Below are positions 46,072-52,960 of a DNA stretch of 64,000 bases, in pieces; position 1 is the stretch's first letter; the number at the start of each line of letters is the position of its first letter. A program made the translations under genes and the position numbers. This stretch comes from Pyxidicoccus xibeiensis (GTDB lineage: Bacteria; Myxococcota; Myxococcia; Myxococcales; Myxococcaceae), in assembly GCF_024198175.1 (NCBI RefSeq), contig NZ_JAJVKV010000024.1:1-64000 (forward strand), in the 5' to 3' direction. The notes under the pieces were generated by a model, which did not search any database, had not been told where the DNA came from, and saw nothing but the letters and a program-made list of their open reading frames with translations.

Positions 46072-46809
46072 ATGAGCATCCCGAGCCCGTCACCCGAGGC
46101 GGCGTCGCCGTGGCCCCTGTGGAGGCGCTGGGTGGCCGCCAACACCGTGGCGGAGCTGGTGGGCCTGGGAGGCTCGGCCGTCGTGGCGGTGGGGCTGGCC
46201 TCCACCACCGACCGGATGGGCGTGCCCGGCGTCGTGCTGATGGCGCTGGCGATGATTGCCATCGGCACCTTCCTGGAGGGCGTGCTGGTGGGGTTGCTGC
46301 AAGGCGGGGTGCTGCGGCGCGCCCTGCCGGCGATGCCGGTGAAGGCCTGGGTGGGGGCCACCGCGCTGGGGGCGGGCATCGCGTGGACGCTGGGCATGCT
46401 TCCCAGCTCCGTCATGCAGCTGGTGATGGACTCAGGCGGCGCACAGCCGGCTGCGTCCCCGCCCGTCATCAGCGAGGCGCTGCAGGTCGTGATGGCGGCC
46501 AGCATGGGCGTGGTGCTGGGCCCCTTCCTCGCCGTGCCGCAGTGGCGCGTGCTCCGGCGCTACGTGGCGAGGGCGGGCTGGTGGGTGCCGGCGAACTCGG
46601 CGGCGTGGGCGGTGGGGATGGTGCTGGTGTTCCAGGCCGCGGGCTCCACGCCGTGGCCGCTGACGCCGGCAAAGCTGGCGGTGCCGGTGGTGCTGCTCTG
46701 CCTCGCGGGCGCGGCGGTGGGCGCCGTCCACGGCGCGGTGCTGGTGTGGCTGCTGCGGCAGGGCCCGCCCGGCTCGACCTCCACCGGGAGCCTGGCCGGG
46801 CACTCCTGA
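46072..46809 (+). CDS. Uncharacterised polytopic membrane protein, 245 aa
   Basis: Function unknown. The start at 46072 (MSIPSPSPEAASPWPLWRRW) is preferred because the upstream in-frame extension is low-complexity and unlike protein. The sequence holds about six hydrophobic segments in two similar halves: each contains a Val-Leu-Arg-Arg turn (GLLQGGVLRRALP; VPQWRVLRRYVARAGWW) followed by a Trp/Ala-rich helix. I know this pattern only from hypothetical membrane proteins. It converges on mxcL and diverges from the lipopeptide NRPS, so it belongs to neither minus-strand operon. A role in immunity or transport for either pathway would be speculation. Confidence 0.7.
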   Translation: MSIPSPSPEAASPWPLWRRWVAANTVAELVGLGGSAVVAVGLASTTDRMGVPGVVLMALAMIAIGTFLEGVLVGLLQGGVLRRALPAMPVKAWVGATALGAGIAWTLGMLPSSVMQLVMDSGGAQPAASPPVISEALQVVMAASMGVVLGPFLAVPQWRVLRRYVARAGWWVPANSAAWAVGMVLVFQAAGSTPWPLTPAKLAVPVVLLCLAGAAVGAVHGAVLVWLLRQGPPGSTSTGSLAGHS

Positions 46810-46855
46810 CTCCAGCCACGCGCGCTGCTCGCGATGCTCGAGACGGAGCGCCGTC

Positions 46856-46885
46856 GGGCGGGGCGCCACCAGTCACACCCCGCCC
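46856..46885. terminator. GC-rich hairpin between convergent genes
   Basis: GGGCGGGG at 46856-46863 pairs perfectly with CCCCGCCC at 46878-46885 across a 14-base loop. It lies between the stop of the membrane-protein gene and the stop of mxcL, so it could stop transcription from both sides. There is no T-run on either strand. Confidence 0.4.
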
Positions 46886-46897
46886 GCCGCCGCCTCC

Positions 46898-48175
46898 TCA
46901 GGCGGCGCTGCTGACCGCCTGGAGCGAGCGCATCACCTCGGCGGCCATCTCGATGGTGTGCTCGATCTGCTCCTCGGTGTGCACCGCGCAGAGGAAGTTG
47001 ACGTCGCGGCGCAGCAGCACGCCGCGCCGGGCCATGCCGGCCTGGAACGGCAGCATCTTCTTCGCGTGCTCCGCCGGGTCCTTCGCGAAGAGGAAGAAGG
47101 GAATCGCGTCGTACCCGGACACGCGCAGGGTGGAGCCCAGCTGCTCGGCGTGGGCGTTGATGCCCTCGCGCAGCCTGCGGCCCAGCTTGGCGATGTGCTG
47201 GATGTAGTCGCTCTTCCGGTAGTGCGCGATGACCGCCTCACACACCGCCAGCGACAGCAGCTCGCCGCCGAAGGTGGTGGACACCTGCAGCTCGCTCAGC
47301 CGGCTCATGTGCCGGGCCGGGCCGGCGATGGCGGACAGCGGCATGCCCGCGGCGATGCTCTTGGACAGACACACGATGTCCGCCCGCACGCCGAAGAACT
47401 CCTGGCCACCGCCGAGCGCCAGGCGGAAGCCCGTCACCACCTCGTCCATCACCAGCAGGACGCCGTGGGCGGTGCAGGTCTCTCGCACCTGCTTCATGAA
47501 CTCCGGCGTCACCGGCCGGTTGTAGGGCACGGACAGGAGCACGGCGGCCAGCTGGCTCGCGTTCTTCTCGATGGCGGCCAGCAGCGCCGGCTCATCCGGC
47601 GGGGTGAACAGGGGCATGCGCGTCGTCAGCGACGCCAGCGCCGCGGGCACTCCCGGCGTGTCGTACATGAAGTGGTCGTGCCAGCCGTTGTAGCCGACGG
47701 TGATGATCTTCTCCTTGCCGGTGACGTGGCGCGCCAGGCGCACCGCCGCGGACGTGGCATCCGCGCCCGTCTTGAAGAACCGCGCCATCTCCGCGCCGGG
47801 GATGACGTCGATCAGCGCCTGCACCGAGCTGACCTCCACGGGCGTGGGCAGCGAGTGGAGGATGCCTTCCTCCAGGTGCTTGCGGATGGTGTCCACCACG
47901 GCCGGGTGGTTGTGGCCCAGCATGTTGGCGCCCAGGCCGCTGATGAAGTCGATGTACTCCTGACCATCGGCGTCCTCCACCAGCGTGCCCTGGCCCTTGA
48001 CGAGGAAGACGGGGAACGCGCCGGGCGCGAAGTGCTCCGGCTTCTTCATCATCGACTGGGTGACGCCGGGGACCAGCCGCCTGGCCTCCTCCAGGAGTTG
48101 GTTGGAGCGGTCGAGCCGGAGCTCGCCCTGGATGGGGCGGGGAAGGGAGGGGTGCTTCCGTACGGGGGTATCCAT
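46898..48175 (-). CDS. mxcL: Aminotransferase MxcL (class III, glutamate-1-semialdehyde aminomutase-like), 425 aa
   Basis: This is a PLP-dependent class III aminotransferase. In the myxochelin pathway MxcL converts the aldehyde released by the MxcG reductase into the primary amine (myxochelin B), in competition with reduction to the alcohol (myxochelin A). The sequence shows VSSVQALIDVIPGAEMARFF and KTGADATSAAVRLARH near the substrate and phosphate site, LLVMDEVVTGFRLA with the PLP-contacting Asp, and LSKSIAAGMPLSAIAG carrying the PLP lysine, as in HemL. The start at 48175 has AAGGAA shortly upstream; the frame extends further upstream but overlaps the permease gene. It lies 29 bp after the permease stop and is the last gene of the siderophore run. 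Confidence 0.88.
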   Translation of the reverse strand: MDTPVRKHPSLPRPIQGELRLDRSNQLLEEARRLVPGVTQSMMKKPEHFAPGAFPVFLVKGQGTLVEDADGQEYIDFISGLGANMLGHNHPAVVDTIRKHLEEGILHSLPTPVEVSSVQALIDVIPGAEMARFFKTGADATSAAVRLARHVTGKEKIITVGYNGWHDHFMYDTPGVPAALASLTTRMPLFTPPDEPALLAAIEKNASQLAAVLLSVPYNRPVTPEFMKQVRETCTAHGVLLVMDEVVTGFRLALGGGQEFFGVRADIVCLSKSIAAGMPLSAIAGPARHMSRLSELQVSTTFGGELLSLAVCEAVIAHYRKSDYIQHIAKLGRRLREGINAHAEQLGSTLRVSGYDAIPFFLFAKDPAEHAKKMLPFQAGMARRGVLLRRDVNFLCAVHTEEQIEHTIEMAAEVMRSLQAVSSAA

Positions 48176-48204
48176 GGGGGGTTTCCTTTGGATGGGACTG
48201 CGCT

Positions 48205-49446
48205 TCACGTCAGGGACTGTCTCGGTTCGGTGCCTTGCGGCGCTCGAACGGCGCTCCTGGTGAAGGCCCAGAGAATGGAGAGGGAGAGGGTGGTTACCGC
48301 GACGGCCAGCCAGCCCGCCGCGCCAAAGCCGATGAGCGCTCCGCCCGGCGCCGTGGCGAGCATCAGCCCACTGACCCAGGCGGACAGGCCGGAAGCCGCA
48401 TCGCTCGCGGCCATGTTGACGGCCATGAAGCGTCCGCGCAGCGCCGGTGGCACCTTCGCGGAGATGAGCGCGATGGCGGGAATGGCCCGAGTGGACGTCA
48501 GGGCCATGAAGACGACGAACACGCCCATCACCACCGGCAGCGGTGACGGCGGCAGGTGCGTGAAGACGAGATGGGGTCCCACCGTGCCGATGAGCAGCCA
48601 CGCGAGCACCCGGGCCGCGCCGTGGCGGTCCGCCAGCTGGCCCATCTTGCGCGCCGTGAACAGCGTGGCGGCACCACCCGCCAGGTACACCCAGGGCAGG
48701 TCCGTCTGCGTGAGGCCGACGTTTCCGACCATGTACGCGCTCAGGTATGGAATCAGCAGGAAGCTGGAGAACACCACGCTGAACGTCAGCGCCCAGCCCA
48801 GCACGAGCTGCGGTGACACCAGCGCCGCCAGCGGATTCTCCTGACGCTTCCCGGGCGCGGCGGTGAGGTGCTGGTCGAGCGCGGGCAGGAGGCGTGCGAG
48901 GCCGAGCCACGCGATGGCGGCGAGGCCGCAGATGACCCAGAAGGGCATGCGCCAGCCCAGTACGCTCGCGAGCCCCAGGCCCAGCGGTACGCCCGCGACC
49001 GCGGACAGGCCCAGGGTGGACAGCACCGTGCCGATGGCCCGGCCCCGGCGCTCCGGCGGCACCACGTCCGCGACGATGGCCATGATGACGGCCGACATCA
49101 GCCCCGCGCACGCTCCCGCCAGCGTCCTCGCCGCCAGCAGCCAGAGGTGGCTCTGCGCCGCGCCGCAGGCCAGCGTGGCGGCGATGAACCCCGCGTAGAT
49201 GACGAGCAGCGTGCGCTTGCGGTCGAACCGATCCACCCAGAAGACGCCCAGCACGCCCATGGCCGCCGAGGCCAGCGTGTACGCGGAGACCAGGGCGCCG
49301 AACTGGGCCGTGGACAGGCTGAACAGCCGGATGAACTCCGGCCCCAGCGGCATGATGATCATGAAGTCCATCAGGTGCGTGAACTGCACGCAGGCCAGCA
49401 GCAGCACACGCAGGCGTTCCTGACGCGGAGGGGATGAGGACGTCAC
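48205..49446 (-). CDS. MFS permease, probable siderophore exporter, 413 aa
   Basis: This is a major facilitator superfamily transporter with about 12 hydrophobic segments, beginning LRVLLLACVQFTHLMDFMII. The loop-2 signature is visible as GVFWVDRFDRKRTLLVIYAG, and VVPPERRGRAIGTVLSTLG follows. Within a siderophore cluster the likely job is export of myxochelin across the inner membrane, like EntS; the Stigmatella counterpart may be mxcK, but I am not certain of that name. There is no ATG near the N-terminus. GTG at 49446 is chosen, with GTG at 49455 as the alternative. Neither has a clear ribosome binding site. The start sits in a duplicated segment, where a short upstream frame ends in a GTGA overlap with it. 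Confidence 0.8.
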   Translation of the reverse strand: MTSSSPPRQERLRVLLLACVQFTHLMDFMIIMPLGPEFIRLFSLSTAQFGALVSAYTLASAAMGVLGVFWVDRFDRKRTLLVIYAGFIAATLACGAAQSHLWLLAARTLAGACAGLMSAVIMAIVADVVPPERRGRAIGTVLSTLGLSAVAGVPLGLGLASVLGWRMPFWVICGLAAIAWLGLARLLPALDQHLTAAPGKRQENPLAALVSPQLVLGWALTFSVVFSSFLLIPYLSAYMVGNVGLTQTDLPWVYLAGGAATLFTARKMGQLADRHGAARVLAWLLIGTVGPHLVFTHLPPSPLPVVMGVFVVFMALTSTRAIPAIALISAKVPPALRGRFMAVNMAASDAASGLSAWVSGLMLATAPGGALIGFGAAGWLAVAVTTLSLSILWAFTRSAVRAPQGTEPRQSLT

Positions 49447-49556
49447 GAGAGACACCAGGACCGGAGGGGCAGAAGCGCTGGGACCGAGGCAGGGGGCACC
49501 CTCAGGCGTTGCTGCCGCAGAGGGGATGAGGGCGTCACGAGAGGCTCCGGGACCGG
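49411..49556. repeat. Imperfect direct repeat, two 54-bp copies, at the permease start
   Basis: Copies at 49411-49464 and 49503-49556 (period 92 bp) share CAGGCGTT, GAGGGGATGAGG, CGTCACGAGAG and GGACCGG with a few substitutions. The downstream copy codes for the permease N-terminus. Because 92 is not a multiple of three, the upstream copy is in another frame. Confidence 0.8.
49443..49538 (-). CDS. Possible 31-codon leader frame coupled to the permease
   Basis: A GTG at 49538, preceded by GGAG six bases upstream, opens 31 codons ending in TGA at 49445-49443. That stop overlaps the permease GTG at 49446 as GTGA. The frame lies in the duplicated segment and its first ten codons mirror the permease N-terminus. 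It may be only a relic of the original start, or a coupling leader; there is no evidence that the peptide itself matters. Confidence 0.3.
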   Translation of the reverse strand: MTPSSPLRQQRLRVPPASVPALLPLRSWCLS

Positions 49557-49595
49557 CGGGCCTCTGTGGGCCTCGAGGAAGAGAAGGTGCTGCGC

Positions 49596-50388
<793 letters not shown>

Positions 50389-50402
<14 letters not shown>

Positions 50403-50847
50403 GCCCGTCCTCCGCGGGTGCTTCGCCAGGCGCCGGGGCGGCCGGCTCCGGATGCACCGTGCCGAAGGCCACCCGCGTGAGGCCGGACTCCTTCAGCTGG
50501 TCCAGCACCGCGATGACCCGGCGGTGGGGCACCGCGCCGTCCGCCTGGATGACGGCGCGCAGCTCGGGGTCCTTCGCCCGCGCCTGGCGGGCCCGGTCCT
50601 TCAGCACCGCGTCGTCCATGGGCACTCCGTCCACGAAGAGCCGGCCGTCCGCGGTGATGGAGACAGCAAAGACGGTCTGCACGTCCTCGCTCTGCGACGC
50701 CTGGGGCAGGTCGAGCGGCACGGCGGGGCTGTCCACCAGCCTGGCGGTGACCATGAAGATGATGAGCAGCACCAGCATGATGTCGACGAGCGGCGTGACG
50801 TTGATGCCCTCGATGAGCCCGCCTCGGGGCTGGGTTCCTCCGGCCAT
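50389..50847 (-). CDS. exbD: ExbD biopolymer transport protein, 152 aa
   Basis: This is the single-pass partner of ExbB in the proton-driven motor. The N-terminal segment INVTPLVDIMLVLLIIFMVT contains the conserved membrane aspartate needed for proton passage. A periplasmic domain follows (VFAVSITADGRLFVDGVPMD; RAVIQADGAVPHRRVIAVLD). It begins 2 bp after the exbB stop and overlaps tonB. The C-terminus is extended by a Pro/Ala-rich tail of about 20 residues. Confidence 0.9.
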
Positions 50848-50849
50848 GG

Positions 50850-51560
50850 CTAGAGCCCTCCCACGGCCGGCCCATGGCCCCGGGCTGTGTCGGAAGGCGA
50901 GGCGTCTCCGCGCTCACGCACGGACAGGTACGCCAGCACCAGGTTCGTCAGCGCCTCGGTGTCCGAGAGGATCTGCGCGATGCGCCGCTGGAAGTAGTTG
51001 TACGCGGCCACGGCGGGCAGGGCGACGCCGATGCCGATGGCCGTCGCCACCAGGGCCTCCGCGATGCTGCCCATCACCGCGTTCGACGCGACCTGGCTCG
51101 TGCGGCCCCCCATGCCCGCGCCCTGGCTCAGCTCCTCGAAGGCCAGGAGCACGCCGATGACCGTGCCGAACAGCCCGAGGAACGGCGCGTTGTTGCCGAG
51201 CGTGCCGAGGAACGCGAGGCGGTGCTCCAGCGTCGAGCGCTCGATGGCGAGCGCGCTCTGCATGCCCTTCTCGGCCGCCGTCATGCCCCGGGGCGCCAGC
51301 CGGATGCCCGCGCGCGCCACCATGGCGCCCACGGACGTTTGCTTCTCCAGCGCCGCGAGCGCCTGGGGAAAGTCACCGCTCGCGAGCGTCCGGTCCAGCA
51401 CGGCGGACAGCTCACGCAGGGTGTCCTGCTTGCCGCGGAACACGACCCAGCGCTCGACGATGATGCCGATGCTGACCAGGGACAGGGCGAACAGCAGCCA
51501 GAGGACCCAGTTGGCCCCCCACTGCACGAAGAGGTTCTTGATGACATCCACGATGGGCAT
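50850..51560 (-). CDS. exbB: ExbB/TolQ-family proton channel protein, 236 aa
   Basis: This is a MotA/TolQ/ExbB-family inner-membrane protein that energises TonB. Three membrane segments are visible: residues about 17-36 (NWVLWLLFALSLVSIGIIVE), 124-145 (APFLGLFGTVIGVLLAFEEL) and 165-188 (SIAEALVATAIGIGVALPAV). The second and third carry the family's GTVxG and EALxxTAxG motifs. It lies directly upstream of exbD and downstream of the lipoprotein gene, across an 84-bp gap with a strong hairpin. Context favours a dedicated motor for ferric-siderophore import. Confidence 0.9.
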   Translation of the reverse strand: MPIVDVIKNLFVQWGANWVLWLLFALSLVSIGIIVERWVVFRGKQDTLRELSAVLDRTLASGDFPQALAALEKQTSVGAMVARAGIRLAPRGMTAAEKGMQSALAIERSTLEHRLAFLGTLGNNAPFLGLFGTVIGVLLAFEELSQGAGMGGRTSQVASNAVMGSIAEALVATAIGIGVALPAVAAYNYFQRRIAQILSDTEALTNLVLAYLSVRERGDASPSDTARGHGPAVGGL

Positions 51561-51597
51561 GGGCGTGTTTCCGTCTCAGGGTCGTCGTGAAGGTCAC

Positions 51598-51631
51598 GGC
51601 GCCGGGAGGGGCCAGAGCCACCCCCGGCGCC
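51598..51631. terminator. Strong hairpin between lipoprotein gene and exbB
   Basis: GGCGCCGGG at 51598-51606 pairs perfectly with CCCGGCGCC at 51623-51631, with more pairing inside the loop. It lies in the 84-bp gap after exbB starts (51560) and before the lipoprotein stop (51645). With no T-run, it could equally be an mRNA-stabilising or attenuating hairpin. Confidence 0.35.
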
Positions 51632-51644
51632 TGGGAGGTCCTGC

Positions 51645-52901
51645 TCAGCGCACCTGCACGAAGGAGAACGCCAGGCCCTGGGTGGAGAACCGCACCTGGC
51701 CCTGGCCGTTCGACAGCTCGCGGAAGTTCGTCGTGGTGGAGCTGTTCGTGAACTCGGTGAACAGGCTCCGGCCGCCGGCGACCTCGTGGATGAACGTGCT
51801 ACCGGTGCTCGCGGGGAGCCCGGCGACCTTCGTGGCCACCAGCGTGCTCAGGTTCAGCTGCCACCACGTCCACGCCTGGGCGCTCGCCACCACGCGGGGG
51901 TGGGTCCCCGGGGCGACCGTGTAGACAGTCTCATCCAGCACGCGCAGGTACGCGCTGCCCTGCGGGCCGGGGAGCAGCGAGCCCGTCGTGGCGCCGGCCG
52001 TCAGCGCGCTCAGGTCCCGCTGGAAGCTCGCGTCGAACTTCTTCGTCGTGGGGTCGAACCGGAGCAGGCAGGGCACGGGCGTCTCGCCGCCAGCGACGCG
52101 GAACACCGCGGCGCCGTACACCTCGGTGGCCAGGTAGACCATGCCATCCGGGCCCACCACGCCGTCACGGACGTAGCCGCAGCGGGTGTCCGTCTCCACG
52201 ACCGCCGAGTCGTTGGTCGTGTCGACGACGACGACGCCGGCCTGCTTGGTGATGCCCACACCGGCGGACGGGCGCCAGCCCACGGGCATGATGACGAGGT
52301 TGCCCACGCGCACCGGGTGCGTGGCGAAGGTGGTGATGGCGCCCGCGACGGTGAGCTGGGGCAGGCTGATGGCGTTGGTGACCGTCATCTCGGTCGGGTT
52401 CCAGACGATGGCCTGCGCGGTGCGGCCGTCGAAGTAGTAGGCCTTGGTGGCGGAGACGAACTGGAACTGGTTCTGGTACTCGCCAATCGAGGCCACGCCG
52501 CGGCCCTCGAAGCTCACGCGCCCGGCCTCCTCCAGCTCGCCGCCGGCCGTCAGGTTGTAGCGGGTGACCTGGGCGCCCTCGCTGCTGCTCACGTACAGCG
52601 AGCCCGACTTCGGGATGCCCGAGCCCAGGGCGCGCCCGGGGACCTCGATGGCATCCTCCAGCGACAGCGGCTCGGTCAGCTCCACCGTGTCCGTCAGCTG
52701 GACGTAGCTCTGCGACTCGCCCGACGTGTTCACCTGCGTGATGACGGCGTACATGGGCTTCTGCTCGCCCGCGTCCGGGACCTGCGTGCCGGCGTCCGGC
52801 GTCGGGTTCGGGTCGGTGTCGTCGCTGCAGGCGGCGAGGAAGCACGTGGCGAGCAGGGTGACGAGGAGGCTGGGTACGCGGGAGCGAGGCGAGGGTCTCA
52901 T
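51645..52901 (-). CDS. Surface lipoprotein, DUF4374-like, siderophore-uptake associated, 418 aa
   Basis: A lipoprotein signal is clear: VPSLLVTLLATCFLAAC with the lipobox LAAC at residue about 25, followed by an Asp/Pro-rich linker. The mature part has many short beta-type repeats (LYVSSSEGAQVTRYNLTAGG; YYFDGRTAQAIVWNPTEMTV), suggesting a beta-propeller. The pattern resembles DUF4374 proteins encoded next to TonB-dependent siderophore receptors. It lies 59 bp downstream of mxcH, so a role in ferric-siderophore capture at the outer membrane is inferred from context, not shown. ATG at 52901 has AAAAGGAA about 11 bases upstream. The reading frame extends further upstream into mxcH, but that part is a shadow. 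Confidence 0.75.
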   Translation of the reverse strand: MRPSPRSRVPSLLVTLLATCFLAACSDDTDPNPTPDAGTQVPDAGEQKPMYAVITQVNTSGESQSYVQLTDTVELTEPLSLEDAIEVPGRALGSGIPKSGSLYVSSSEGAQVTRYNLTAGGELEEAGRVSFEGRGVASIGEYQNQFQFVSATKAYYFDGRTAQAIVWNPTEMTVTNAISLPQLTVAGAITTFATHPVRVGNLVIMPVGWRPSAGVGITKQAGVVVVDTTNDSAVVETDTRCGYVRDGVVGPDGMVYLATEVYGAAVFRVAGGETPVPCLLRFDPTTKKFDASFQRDLSALTAGATTGSLLPGPQGSAYLRVLDETVYTVAPGTHPRVVASAQAWTWWQLNLSTLVATKVAGLPASTGSTFIHEVAGGRSLFTEFTNSSTTTNFRELSNGQGQVRFSTQGLAFSFVQVR

Positions 52902-52960
52902 GAAGAAGGCGTTCCTTTTGGCGGGGGGTGTTCGGTGCTGCGTGTTCGGTGCAGAGGCGT

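Noticed and set aside
48176..49111. Upstream extension of the mxcL frame to about 737 codons
   Set aside because: The extra part lies inside the permease gene and is Arg/His-rich; the ATG at 48175 has a good ribosome binding site and matches the aminotransferase N-terminus.
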